From assembly GCA_964016885.1 (NCBI GenBank), contig OZ024744.1, positions 119,169,197-119,233,196 of the forward strand: a DNA stretch of 64,000 nucleotides, given 5' to 3'. Made by a program: the position numbers and the translations under genes. Of the stretch, positions 1 to 15,100 are shown one piece after another. This DNA is from Eledone cirrhosa. Lineage: Eukaryota; Mollusca; Cephalopoda; Octopoda; Eledonidae. Each line of letters starts with the position of its first letter. Positions within the stretch are counted from its first letter, which is position 1. Below the pieces are notes generated by a model, which was not told the origin of the DNA, searched no databases, and saw only the letters and a program-made list of their open reading frames with translations.

Positions 1-2954
1 TAACATTATTACTGTAACAACTGACTAATGTTACTAACATTATTACTGTAACAACTGACTTGGTGTTACTAACATTATTACTGTAACAACTGACTAATGT
101 TACTAACATTATTACTGTAACAACTGACTTGGTGTTACTAACATTATTACTGTAACAACTGACTAATGTTACTAACATTATTACTGTAACAACTGACTTG
201 GTGTTACTAACATTATTACTGTAACAACTGACTTGGTGTTACTAACATTATTACTGTAACAACTGACTAATGTTACTAACATTATTACTGTAACAACTGA
301 CTTGGTGTTACTAACATTATTACTGTAACAAATGACTAATGTTACTAACATTATTACTGTAACAACTGACTAATGTTACTAACGTTATTACTGTAACAAC
401 TGACTATGTGTTACTAACATTATTACTGTAACAACTGACTTGGTGTTACTAACATTATTACTGTAACAACTGACTAATGTTACTAACATTATTACTGTAA
501 CAACTGACTTGGTGTTACTAACATTATTACTGTAACAAATGACAAATGTTAATAACATTATTACTGTAACAACTGACTAATGTTACTAACATTATTACTG
601 TAACAACTGACTAATGGTACTAACATTATTACTGTAACAACTGACTTGGTGTTACTAACATTATTACTGTAACAACTGACTTGGTGTTACTAACATTATT
701 ACTGTAACAACTGACTAATGTTACTAACATTATTACTGTAACAACTGACTAATGTTACTAACATTATTACTGTAACAATTGACTTGGTGTTACTAACATT
801 ATTACTGTAACAACTGACTTGGTGTTACTAACATTATTACTGTAACAACTGACTAATGGTACTAACATTATTACTGTAACAACTGACTTGGTGTTACTAA
901 CGTTATTACTGTAACAACTGACTAATGGTACTAACATTATTACTGTAACAACTGACTTGGTGTTACTAACGTTATTACTGTAACAACTGACTTGGTGTTA
1001 CTAACATTATTACTGTGACAACTGACTAATGTTACTAACATTATTACTGTAACAACTGACTAATGGTACTAACATTATTACTGTAACAACTGACTTGGTG
1101 TTACTAACGTTATTACTGTAAAAACTGACTTGGTGTTACTAACATTATTACTGTGACAACTGACTAATGTTACTAACATTATTACTGTAACAACTGACTT
1201 GGTGTTACTAACATTATTACTGGAACAACTGACTTGGTGTTACTAACATTATTACTGTAACAACTGACTAATGTTACTAACATTATTACTGTAACAACTG
1301 ACTAATGTTACTAACATTATTACTGTAACAACTGACTTGGTGTTACTAACATTATTACTGTAACAACTAACTAATGTTACTAACATTATTACTGTAACAA
1401 CTGACTTGGTGTTACTAACATTATTACTGTAACAACTGACTTGGCGTTACTAACATTATTACTGTGACAACTGACTAATGTTACTAACATTATTACTGTA
1501 ACAACTGACTTGGTGTTACTAACATTATTACTGTGACAACTGACTAATGTTACTAACATTATTACTGTAACAACTGACTTGGTGTTACTAACATTATTAC
1601 TGTGACAACTGACTAATGTTACTAACATTATTACTGTAACAACTGACTAATGGTACTAACATTATTACTGTAACAACTGACTAATGGTACTAACATTATT
1701 ACTGTAACAACTGACTTGGTGTTACTAACATTATTACTGTGACAACTGACTAATGGTACTAACATTATTACTGTAACAGCTGACTTGGTGTTACTAACGT
1801 TATTACTGTAACAACTGACTTGGTGTTACTAACATTATTACTGTGACAACTGACTAATGGTACTAACATTATTACTGTAACAACTGACTTGGTGTTACTA
1901 ACGTTATTACTGTAACAACTGACTTGGTGTTACTAACATTATTACTGTGACAACTGACTAATGTTACTAACATTATTACTGTAACAACTGACTTGGTGTT
2001 ACTAACATTATTACTGTTACAACTGACTATTGTTACTAACATTATTACTGTAACAACTGACTTGGTGTTACTAACATTATTACTGTAACAACTGACTTGG
2101 TGTTACTAACATTATTACTGGAACAACTGACTTGGTGTTACTAACATTATTACTGTGACAACTGACTAATGTTACTAAGATTATTACTGTAACAACTGAC
2201 TTGGTGTTACTAACATTATTACTGTGACAACTGACTAATGTTACTAACATTATTACTGTAACAACTGACTCGGTGTTACTAACATTATTACTGGAACAAC
2301 TGACTTGGTGTTACTAACATTATTACTGTAACAACTGACTAATGTTACTAACATTATTACTGTAACAACTGACTAATGTTACTAACATTATTACTGTAAC
2401 AACTGACTTGGTGTTACTAACATTATTACTGTGACAACTGACTAATGTTACTAACATTATTACTGTAACAACTAACTAATGTTACTAACATTATTACTGT
2501 AACAACTGACTTGGTGTTACTAACATTATTACTGTAACAACTGACTTGGCGTTACTAACATTATTACTGTGACAACTGACTAATGTTACTAACATTATTA
2601 CTGTAACAACTGACTTGGTGTTACTAACATTATTACTGTAACAACTGACTTGGTGTTACTAACGTTATTACTGTAACAACTGACTTGGTGTTACTAACAT
2701 TATTACTGTGACAACTGACTAATGTTACTAACATTATTACTGTAACAACTGACTTGGTGTTAGTAACATTATTACTGTGACAACTGACTAATGTTACTAA
2801 CATTATTACTGTAACAACTGACTTGGTGTTACTAACATTATTACTGTAACAACTGACTTGGTGTTACTAACATTATTACTGGAACAACTGACTTGGTGTT
2901 ACTAACATTATTACTGTGACAACTGACTAATGTTACTAACATTATTACTGTAAC
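1..2954. repeat. Array segment, older diverged copy of the 4.0-5.9 kb segment
   Basis: Bases 1 to about 1858 align with 4011 to about 5903. The offset is 4010 bp up to about base 1340 and 4045 bp afterwards, because the later copy has one extra 35-bp B monomer near 5340-5400. Shared private variants support this: CAAATGACAAATG at about 537 and 4547, and CAGCTG at 1777 and 5822. A point difference is visible at 401-411 (CTATGTG against CTAGGTG). From about 1859 to 2954 the order of variants departs from that copy, with repeated AACGTT and GTGACA units. No gene is seen; the minus-strand open frame at 1389-1628 is a product of A/B alternation. Confidence 0.8.
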
Positions 2955-5132
2955 AACTGACTTGGTGTTACTAACATTATTACTGTGACAACTGACTAAT
3001 GTTACTAACATTATTACTGTAACAACTGACTTGGTGTTACTAACATTATTACTGGAACAACTGACTTGGTGTTACTAACATTATTACTGTAACAACTGAC
3101 TAATGTTACTAACATTATTACTGTAACAACTGACTAATGTTACTAACATTATTACTGTAACAACTGACTTGGTGTTACTAACATTATTACTGTAACAACT
3201 GACTTGGTGTTACTAACATTATTACTGTAACAACTAACTAATGTTACTAACATTATTACTGTAACAACTGACTTGGTGTTACTAACATTATTACTGTAAC
3301 AACTGACTTGGCGTTACTAACATTATTACTGTGACAACTGACTAATGTTACTAACATTATTACTGTAACAACTGACTTGGTGTTACTAACATTATTACTG
3401 TGACAACTGACTAATGTTACTAACATTATTACTGTAACAACTGACTTGGTGTTACTAACATTATTACTGTGACAACTGACTAATGTTACTAACATTATTA
3501 CTGTAACAACTGACTAATGGTACTAACATTATTACTGTAACAACTGACTAATGGTACTAACATTATTACTGTAACAACTGACTTGGTGTTACTAACATTA
3601 TTACTGTGACAACTGACTAATGGTACTAACATTATTACTGTAACAACTGACTTGGTGTTACTAACGTTATTACTGTAACAACTGACTTGGTGTTACTAAC
3701 ATTATTACTGTGACAACTGACTAATGTTACTAACATTATTACTGTAACAACTGACTTGGTGTTACTAACATTATTACTGTAACAACTGACTTGGTGTTAC
3801 TAACATTATTACTTTAACAACTGACTTGGTGTTACTAACATTATTACTGTAACAACTGACTTGGTGTTACTAACATTATTACTGTAACAACTGACTTGGT
3901 GTTACTAACATTATTACTGTAACAACGGACTTGGTGTTACTAACATTATTACTGTAATAACTGACTTGGTGTTACTAACATTATTACTGTAACAACTGAC
4001 TTGGTGTTACTAACATTATTACTGTAACAACTGACTAATGTTACTAACATTATTACTGTAACAACTGACTTGGTGTTACTAACATTATTACTGTAACAAC
4101 TGACTAATGTTACTAACATTATTACTGTAACAACTGACTTGGTGTTACTAACATTATTACTGTAACAACTGACTAATGTTACTAACATTATTACTGTAAC
4201 AACTGACTTGGTGTTACTAACATTATTACTGTAACAACTGACTTGGTGTTACTAACATTATTACTGTAACAACTGACTAATGTTACTAACATTATTACTG
4301 TAACAACTGACTTGGTGTTACTAACATTATTACTGTAACAAATGACTAATGTTACTAACATTATTACTGTAACAACTGACTAATGTTACTAACGTTATTA
4401 CTGTAACAACTGACTAGGTGTTACTAACATTATTACTGTAACAACTGACTTGGTGTTACTAACATTATTACTGTAACAACTGACTAATGTTACTAACATT
4501 ATTACTGTAACAACTGACTTGGTGTTACTAACATTATTACTGTAACAAATGACAAATGTTAATAACATTATTACTGTAACAACTGACTAATGTTACTAAC
4601 ATTATTACTGTAACAACTGACTAATGGTACTAACATTATTACTGTAACAACTGACTTGGTGTTACTAACATTATTACTGTAACAACTGACTTGGTGTTAC
4701 TAACATTATTACTGTAACAACTGACTAATGTTACTAACATTATTACTGTAACAACTGACTAATGTTACTAACATTATTACTGTAACAATTGACTTGGTGT
4801 TACTAACATTATTACTGTAACAACTGACTTGGTGTTACTAACATTATTACTGTAACAACTGACTAATGGTACTAACATTATTACTGTAACAACTGACTTG
4901 GTGTTACTAACGTTATTACTGTAACAACTGACTAATGGTACTAACATTATTACTGTAACAACTGACTTGGTGTTACTAACGTTATTACTGTAACAACTGA
5001 CTTGGTGTTACTAACATTATTACTGTGACAACTGACTAATGTTACTAACATTATTACTGTAACAACTGACTAATGGTACTAACATTATTACTGTAACAAC
5101 TGACTTGGTGTTACTAACGTTATTACTGTAAA
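2955..5132. repeat. 2178-bp higher-order repeat, copy 1
   Basis: This is the first of two adjacent copies with a period of 2178 bp. Matching landmarks are the GGAAC variant at 3054 and 5232, the GTGACA-rich dimer block at 3256 and 5434, the dimer block at 3949 and 6127, and CAATTGAC at about 4787 and 6965. The edges are approximate, because they are placed where the order of monomer variants stops matching. Copies differ by scattered single bases, for example CAAATGACAAATG here against CAAATGACTAATG in copy 2. Confidence 0.8.
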
Positions 5133-7190
5133 AACTGACTTGGTGTTACTAACATTATTACTGTGACAACTGACTAATGTTACTAACATTATTACTGTAA
5201 CAACTGACTTGGTGTTACTAACATTATTACTGGAACAACTGACTTGGTGTTACTAACATTATTACTGTAACAACTGACTAATGTTACTAACATTATTACT
5301 GTAACAACTGACTAATGTTACTAACATTATTACTGTAACAACTGACTTGGTGTTACTAACATTATTACTGTAACAACTGACTTGGTGTTACTAACATTAT
5401 TACTGTAACAACTAACTAATGTTACTAACATTATTACTGTAACAACTGACTTGGTGTTACTAACATTATTACTGTAACAACTGACTTGGCGTTACTAACA
5501 TTATTACTGTGACAACTGACTAATGTTACTAACATTATTACTGTAACAACTGACTTGGTGTTACTAACATTATTACTGTGACAACTGACTAATGTTACTA
5601 ACATTATTACTGTAACAACTGACTTGGTGTTACTAACATTATTACTGTGACAACTGACTAATGTTACTAACATTATTACTGTAGCAACTGACTAATGGTA
5701 CTAACATTATTACTGTAACAACTGACTAATGGTACTAACATTATTACTGTAACAACTGACTTGGTGTTACTAACATTATTACTGTGACAACTGACTAATG
5801 GTACTAACATTATTACTGTAACAGCTGACTTGGTGTTACTAACGTTATTACTGTAACAACTGACTTGGTGTTACTAACATTATTACTGTGACAACTGACT
5901 AATGTTACTAACATTATTACTGTAACAACTGACTTGGTGTTACTAACATTATTACTGTAACAACTGACTTGGTGTTACTAACATTATTACTTTAACAACT
6001 GACTTGGTGTTACTAACATTATTACTGTAACAACTGACTTGGTGTTACTAACATTATTACTGTAACAACTGACTTGGTGTTACTAACATTATTACTGTAA
6101 CAACGGACTTGGTGTTACTAACATTATTACTGTAATAACTGACTTGGTGTTACTAACATTATTACTGTAACAACTGACTTGGTGTTACTAACATTATTAC
6201 TGTAACAACTGACTAATGTTACTAACATTATTACTGTAACAACTGACTTGGTGTTACTAACATTATTACTGTAACAACTGACTAATGTTACTAACATTAT
6301 TACTGTAACAACTGACTTGGTGTTACTAACATTATTACTGTAACAACTGACTAATGTTACTAACATTATTACTGTAACAACTGACTTGGTGTTACTAACA
6401 TTATTACTGTAACAACTGACTTGGTGTTACTAACATTATTACTGTAACAACTGACTAATGTTACTAACATTATTACTGTAACAACTGACTTGGTGTTACT
6501 AATATTATTACTGTAACAAATGACTAATGTTACTAACATTATTACTGTAACAACTGACTAATGTTACTAACGTTATTACTGTAACAACTGACTAGGTGTT
6601 ACTAACATTATTACTGTAACAACTGACTTGGTGTTACTAACATTATTACTGTAACAACTGACTAATGTTACTAACATTATTACTGTAACAACTGACTTGG
6701 TGTTACTAACATTATTACTGTAACAAATGACTAATGTTACTAACATTATTACTGTAACAACTGACTAATGTTACTAACATTATTACTGTAACAACTGACT
6801 AATGGTACTAACATTAATACTGTAACAACTGACTTGGTGATACTAACATTATTACTGTAACAACTGACTTGGTGTTACTAACATTATTACTGTAACAACT
6901 GACTAATGTTACTAACATTATTACTGTAACAACTGACTAATGTTACTAACATTATTACTGTAACAATTGACTTGGCGTTACTAACATTATTACTGTAACA
7001 ACTGACTTGGTGTTACTAACATTATTACTGTAACAACTGACTAATGGTACTAACATTATTACTGTAACAACTGACTTGGTGTTACTAACGTTATTACTGT
7101 AACAACTGACTAATGGTACTAACATTATTACTGTAACAACTGACTTGGTGTTACTAACGTTATTACTGTAACAACTGACTTGGTGTTACT
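5133..7190. repeat. 2178-bp higher-order repeat, copy 2
   Basis: This is the second copy of the preceding segment. It matches until about 7190, where an AACGTT B monomer and a TAATGGTAC A monomer replace the GTGACA monomers of copy 1 (about 5012). It carries private changes such as AATATTATT near 6500 and TTGGTGATAC near 6840. Only satellite is present. Confidence 0.78.
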
Positions 7191-7740
7191 AACGTTATTA
7201 CTGTAACAACTGACTAATGGTACTAACATTATTACTGTAACAACTGACTTGGTGTTACTAACGTTATTACTGTAACAACTGACTAATGTTACTAACATTA
7301 TTACTGTAACAACTGACTAATGGTACTAACATTATTACTGTAACAACTGACTTGGTGTTACTAACGTTATTACTGTAAAAACTGACTTGGTGTTACTAAC
7401 ATTATTACTGTGACAACTGACTAATGTTACTAACATTATTACTGTAACAACTGACTTGGTGTTACTAACATTATTACTGTGACAACTGACTAGTGTTACT
7501 AACATTATTACTGTAACAACTGACTTGGTGTTACTAACATTATTACTGGAACAACTGACTTGGTGTTACTAACATTATTACTGTAACAACTGACTAATGT
7601 TACTAACATTATTACTGTAACAACTGACTAATGTTACTAACATTATTACTGTAACAACTGACTTGGTGTTACTAACATTATTACTGTAACAACTGACTTG
7701 GTGTTACTAACATTATTACTGTAACAACTAACTAATGTTA
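7191..7740. repeat. Satellite linker between higher-order blocks
   Basis: These are A and B monomers with AACGTT, GTGACA, GTAAAAACTGAC (about 7375) and GGAAC variants, resembling the 1.0-1.4 kb and 5.1-5.4 kb stretches. Nothing but satellite is seen. Confidence 0.75.
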
Positions 7741-10700
7741 CTAACATTATTACTGTAACAACTGACTTGCTGTTACTAACATTATTACTGTAACAACTGA
7801 CTTGGCGTTACTAACATTATTACTGTGACAACTGACTAATGTTACTAACATTATTACTGTAACAACTGACTTGGTGTTACTAACATTATTACTGTGACAA
7901 CTGACTAATGTTACTAACATTATTACTGTAACAACTGACTTGGTGTTACTAACATTATTACTGTGACAACTGACTAATGTTACTAACATTATTACTGTAA
8001 CAACTGACTTGGTGTTACTAACATTATTACTGTAACAACTGACTTGGTGTTACTAACTTTATTACTGTAACAACTGACTTGGTGTTACTAACATTATTAC
8101 TGTAACAACTGACTAATGGTACTAACATTATTACTGTAACAACTGACTAATTGTACTAACATTATTACTGTAACAACTGACTTGGTGTTACTAACGTTAT
8201 TACTGTAACAACTGACTTGGTGTTACTAACATTATTACTGTGACAACTGACTAATGTTACTAACATTATTACTGTAACAACTGACTTGGTGTTACTTACA
8301 TTATTACTGTAACAACTGACTTGGTGTTACTAACATTATTACTGTGACAACTGACTAATGGTACTAACATTATTACTGTAACAACTGACTTGGTGTTACT
8401 AACGTTATTACTGTAACAACTGACTTGGTGTTACTAACATTATTACTGTGACAACTGACTAATGTTACTAACATTATTACTGTAACAACTGACTTGGTGT
8501 TACTAACATTATTACTGTAACAACTGACTTGGTGTTACTAACATTATTACTTTAACAACTGACTTGGTGTTACTAACATTATTACTGTAACAACTGACTT
8601 GGTGTTACTAACATTATTACTGTAACAACTGACTTGGTGTTACTAACATTATTACTGTAACAACTGACTTGGTGTTACTAACATTATTACTGTAACAACT
8701 TACTTTGTGTTACTAACATTATTACTGTAACGACTGATTTGGTGTTACTAACATTATTACTGTAACAACAGACTTGGTGTTACTAACATTATTACTGTAA
8801 CAACTGACTTGGTGTTACTAACATTATTACTGTAACAACTGACTTGGTGTTACTAACATTATTACTGTAACAACTGACTAATGTTACTAACATTATTACT
8901 GTAACAACTGACTTGGTGTTACTAACATTATTACTGTAACAACTGACTTGGTGTTACTAACATTATTACTGTAACAACTGACTAATGTTACTAACATTAT
9001 TTCTGTAACAACTGACTTGGTGTTACTAACATTATTACTGTAACAACTGACTTGGTGTTACTAACATTATTACTGTAACAACTGACTAAAGTTACTAACA
9101 TTATTACTGTAACAATTGACTTGGTGTTACTAACATTATTACTGTAACAACTGACTAATGTTACTAACATTATTACTGTAACAACTGACTTGGTGTTACT
9201 AACATTATTACTGTAACAACTGACTTGGTGTTACTAACATTATTACTGTAACAACTGCCTTGGTGTTACTAACATTATTACTGTAACAACTGACTTGGTG
9301 TTACTAACATTATTACTGTAACAACTGACTTGGTGTTACTAACATTATTACTGTAACAACTGACTTGCTGTTACTAACATTATTACTGTAACAACTGACT
9401 TGGTGTTACTAACATTATTTCTGGAACAACTGACTTGCTGTTACTAACATTATTACTGTAACAATTGACTTGGTGTTACTAACATTATTACTGTAACAAC
9501 TGACTAATGGTACTAACATTATTACTGTAACAACTGACTTGGTATCACTAACATTATTACTGTAACAACTGACTTGGTGTTACTAACATTATTACTGTAA
9601 CAACTGACTAATGTTACTAACATTATTACTGTAACAACTGACTAATGGTACTAACATTATTACTGTGACAACTGACTAATGTTACTAACATTATTACTGT
9701 AACAACTGACTAATGGTACTAACATTATTACTGTAACAACTGACTTGGTGTTACTAACGTTATTACTGTAACAACTGACTTGGTGTTACTAACATTATTA
9801 CTGTGACAACTGACTAATGTTACTAACATTATTACTGTAACAACTGACTTGGTGTTACTAACATTATTACTGTGACAACTGACTAGTGTTACTAACATTA
9901 TTACTGTAACAACTGACTTGGTGTTACTAACATTATTACTGGAACAACTGACTTGGTGTTACTAACATTATTACTGTAACAACTGACTAATGTTACTAAC
10001 ATTATTACTGTAACAACTGACTAATGTTACTAACATTATTACTGTAACAACTGACTTGGTGTTACTAACATTATTACTGTAACAACTGACTTGGTGTTAC
10101 TAACATTATTACTGTAACAACTAACTAATGTTACTAACATTATTACTGTAACAACTGACTTGGTGTTACTAACATTATTACTGTAACAACTGACTTGGCG
10201 TTACTAACATTATTACTGTGACAACTGACTAATGTTACTAACATTATTACTGTAACAACTGACTTGGTGTTACTAACATTATTACTGTGACAACTGACTA
10301 ATGTTACTAACATTATTACTGTAACAACTGACTTGGTGTTACTAACATTATTACTGTGACAACTGACTAATGTTACTAACATTATTACTGTAACAACTGA
10401 CTTGGTGTTACTAACATTATTACTGTGACAACTGACTAATGTTACTAACATTATTACTGTAACAACTGACTTGGTGTTACTAACATTATTACTGTGACAA
10501 CTGACTAATGGTACTAACATTATTACTGTAACAACTGACTTGGTGTTACTAACATTATTACTGTAACAACAGACTTGGTGTTACTAACATTATTACTGTA
10601 ACAACTGACTTGGTGTTACTAACATTATTACTGTAACAACTGACTTGGTGTTACTAACATTATTACTTTAACAACTGACTTGGTGTTACTAACATTATTA

Positions 10701-12113
10701 CTGTAACAACTTACTTGGTGTTACTAACATTATTACTGTAACAACTGACTTGGTGTTACTAACATTATTACTGTAACAACAGACTTGGTGTTACTAACAT
10801 TATTACTGTAACAACTGACTTGGTGTTACTAACATTATTACTGTAACAACTGACTTGGTGTTACTAACATTATTACTGTAACAACTGACTTGGTGTTACT
10901 AACATTATTACTGTAACAACTGACTTGGTGTTACTAACATTATTACTGTAACAACGGACTTGGTGTTACTAACATTATTACTGTAACAACTGACTTGGTG
11001 TTACTAACATTATTACTGTAACAACTGACTAATGTTACTAACATTATTACTGTAACAACTGACTTGGTGTTACTAACATTATTACTGTAACAACTGACTT
11101 GGTGTTACTAACATTATTACTGTAACAACTGACTAATGTTACTAACATTATTTCTGTAACAACTGACTTGGTGTTACTAACATTATTACTGTAACAACTG
11201 ACTTGGTGTTACTAACATTATTACTGTAACAACTGACTAATGTTACTAACATTATTACTGTAACAATTGACTTGGTGTTACTAACATTATTACTGTAACA
11301 ACTGACTAATGTTACTAACATTATTACTGTAACAACTGACTTTGTGTTACTAACATTATTACTGTAACAACTGACTTGGTGTTACTAACATTATTACTGT
11401 AACAACTGACTAATGTTACTAACATTATTTCTGTAACAACTGACTTGGTGTTACTAACATTATTACTGTAACAACTGACTTGGTGTTACTAACATTATTA
11501 CTGTAACAACTGACTAAAGTTACTAACATTATTACTGTAACAATTGACTTGGTGTTACTAACATTATTACTGTAACAACTGACTAATGTTACTAACATTA
11601 TTACTGTAACAACTGACTTGGTGTTACTAACATTATTACTGTAACAACTGACTTGGTGTTACTAACATTATTACTGTAACAACTGCCTTGGTGTTACTAA
11701 CATTATTACTGTAACAACTGACTTGGTGTTACTAACATTATTACTGTAACAACTGACTTGGTGTTACTAACATTATTACTGTAACAACTGACTTGCTGTT
11801 ACTAACATTATTACTGTAACAACTGACTTGGTGTTACTAACATTATTTCTGGAACAACTGACTTGCTGTTACTAACATTATTACTGTAACAATTGACTTG
11901 GTGTTACTAACATTATTACTGTAACAACTGACTAATGGTACTAACATTATTACTGTAACAACTGACTTGGTGTCACTAACATTATTACTGTAACAACTGA
12001 CTTGGTGTTACTAACATTATTACTGTAACAACTGACTAATGTTACTAACATTATTACTGTAACAACTGACTAATGGTACTAACATTATTACTGTAACAAC
12101 TGACTTGGTGTCA
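7741..12113. repeat. 4373-bp duplication, copy 1, made of ~2393-bp higher-order repeats
   Basis: Landmarks recur 4373 bp downstream: the rare GGTATCAC variant at 9541 and 13914, the TTTCTGGAAC variant at 9418 and 13791, and the GTGACA dimer blocks at 7750/12123 and 10143/14516. Inside it a shorter period of 2393 bp (7750 to 10143) is visible. The TTTCTGGAAC spacing from 9418 to 11846 is 2428 bp, which is 2393 plus one B monomer. The block carries marker variants TTGCTG, CTGCCTTGG and GGTGTCAC. The right edge is approximate, because a GGTGTCAC monomer close to the junction may be where the crossover happened. Confidence 0.82.
10143..10520. repeat. Strict A/B dimer block with GTGACA, five 69-bp periods
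   Basis: Here A and B monomers alternate without a break, giving a 69-bp period. Most A monomers in the block carry GTGACA instead of GTAACA. Because 69 bp is 23 codons, the minus strand stays open for 125 codons with a 23-residue repeat. There is no sign of a gene: the same DNA is non-coding wherever two A or two B monomers adjoin. Near-identical blocks lie at 14516-14893 and 16909-17286. Confidence 0.85.
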
Positions 12114-15100
12114 CTAACATTATTACTGTAACAACTGACTTGCTGTTACTAACATTATTACTGTAACAACTGACTTGGCGTTACTAACATTATTACTGTG
12201 ACAACTGACTAATGTTACTAACATTATTACTGTAACAACTGACTTGGTGTTACTAACATTATTACTGTGACAACTGACTAATGTTACTAACATTATTACT
12301 GTAACAACTGACTTGGTGTTACTAACATTATTACTGTGACAACTGACTAATGTTACTAACATTATTACTGTAACAACTGACTTGGTGTTACTAACATTAT
12401 TACTGTAACAACTGACTTGGTGTTACTAACTTTATTACTGTAACAACTGACTTGGTGTTACTAACATTATTACTGTAACAACTGACTAATGGTACTAACA
12501 TTATTACTGTAACAACTGACTAATTGTACTAACATTATTACTGTAACAACTGACTTGGTGTTACTAACGTTATTACTGTAACAACTGACTTGGTGTTACT
12601 AACATTATTACTGTGACAACTGACTAATGTTACTAACATTATTACTGTAACAACTGACTTGGTGTTACTTACATTATTACTGTAACAACTGACTTGGTGT
12701 TACTAACATTATTACTGTGACAACTGACTAATGGTACTAACATTATTACTGTAACAACTGACTTGGTGTTACTAACGTTATTACTGTAACAACTGACTTG
12801 GTGTTACTAACATTATTACTGTGACAACTGACTAATGTTACTAACATTATTACTGTAACAACTGACTTGGTGTTACTAACATTATTACTGTAACAACTGA
12901 CTTGGTGTTACTAACATTATTACTTTAACAACTGACTTGGTGTTACTAACATTATTACTGTAACAACTGACTTGGTGTTACTAACATTATTACTGTAACA
13001 ACTGACTTGGTGTTACTAACATTATTACTGTAACAACTGACTTGGTGTTACTAACATTATTACTGTAACAACTTACTTTGTGTTACTAACATTATTACTG
13101 TAACGACTGATTTGGTGTTACTAACATTATTACTGTAACAACAGACTTGGTGTTACTAACATTATTACTGTAACAACTGACTTGGTGTTACTAACATTAT
13201 TACTGTAACAACTGACTTGGTGTTACTAACATTATTACTGTAACAACTGACTAATGTTACTAACATTATTACTGTAACAACTGACTTGGTGTTACTAACA
13301 TTATTACTGTAACAACTGACTTGGTGTTACTAACATTATTACTGTAACAACTGACTAATGTTACTAACATTATTTCTGTAACAACTGACTTGGTGTTACT
13401 AACATTATTACTGTAACAACTGACTTGGTGTTACTAACATTATTACTGTAACAACTGACTAAAGTTACTAACATTATTACTGTAACAATTGACTTGGTGT
13501 TACTAACATTATTACTGTAACAACTGACTAATGTTACTAACATTATTACTGTAACAACTGACTTGGTGTTACTAACATTATTACTGTAACAACTGACTTG
13601 GTGTTACTAACATTATTACTGTAACAACTGCCTTGGTGTTACTAACATTATTACTGTAACAACTGACTTGGTGTTACTAACATTATTACTGTAACAACTG
13701 ACTTGGTGTTACTAACATTATTACTGTAACAACTGACTTGCTGTTACTAACATTATTACTGTAACAACTGACTTGGTGTTACTAACATTATTTCTGGAAC
13801 AACTGACTTGCTGTTACTAACATTATTACTGTAACAATTGACTTGGTGTTACTAACATTATTACTGTAACAACTGACTAATGGTACTAACATTATTACTG
13901 TAACAACTGACTTGGTATCACTAACATTATTACTGTAACAACTGACTTGGTGTTACTAACATTATTACTGTAACAACTGACTAATGTTACTAACATTATT
14001 ACTGTAACAACTGACTAATGGTACTAACATTATTACTGTGACAACTGACTAATGTTACTAACATTATTACTGTAACAACTGACTAATGGTACTAACATTA
14101 TTACTGTAACAACTGACTTGGTGTTACTAACGTTATTACTGTAACAACTGACTTGGTGTTACTAACATTATTACTGTGACAACTGACTAATGTTACTAAC
14201 ATTATTACTGTAACAACTGACTTGGTGTTACTAACATTATTACTGTGACAACTGACTAGTGTTACTAACATTATTACTGTAACAACTGACTTGGTGTTAC
14301 TAACATTATTACTGGAACAACTGACTTGGTGTTACTAACATTATTACTGTAACAACTGACTAATGTTACTAACATTATTACTGTAACAACTGACTAATGT
14401 TACTAACATTATTACTGTAACAACTGACTTGGTGTTACTAACATTATTACTGTAACAACTGACTTGGTGTTACTAACATTATTACTGTAACAACTAACTA
14501 ATGTTACTAACATTATTACTGTAACAACTGACTTGGTGTTACTAACATTATTACTGTAACAACTGACTTGGCGTTACTAACATTATTACTGTGACAACTG
14601 ACTAATGTTACTAACATTATTACTGTAACAACTGACTTGGTGTTACTAACATTATTACTGTGACAACTGACTAATGTTACTAACATTATTACTGTAACAA
14701 CTGACTTGGTGTTACTAACATTATTACTGTGACAACTGACTAATGTTACTAACATTATTACTGTAACAACTGACTTGGTGTTACTAACATTATTACTGTG
14801 ACAACTGACTAATGTTACTAACATTATTACTGTAACAACTGACTTGGTGTTACTAACATTATTACTGTGACAACTGACTAATGGTACTAACATTATTACT
14901 GTAACAACTGACTTGGTGTTACTAACATTATTACTGTAACAACAGACTTGGTGTTACTAACATTATTACTGTAACAACTGACTTGGTGTTACTAACATTA
15001 TTACTGTAACAACTGACTTGGTGTTACTAACATTATTACTTTAACAACTGACTTGGTGTTACTAACATTATTACTGTAACAACTTACTTGGTGTTACTAA

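Noticed and set aside
10143..10520. 125-codon minus-strand open frame as a secreted or adhesin-like repeat protein
   Set aside because: Same cause as above. The hydrophobic residues follow from the monomer sequence, and copies differ by neutral-looking point changes.
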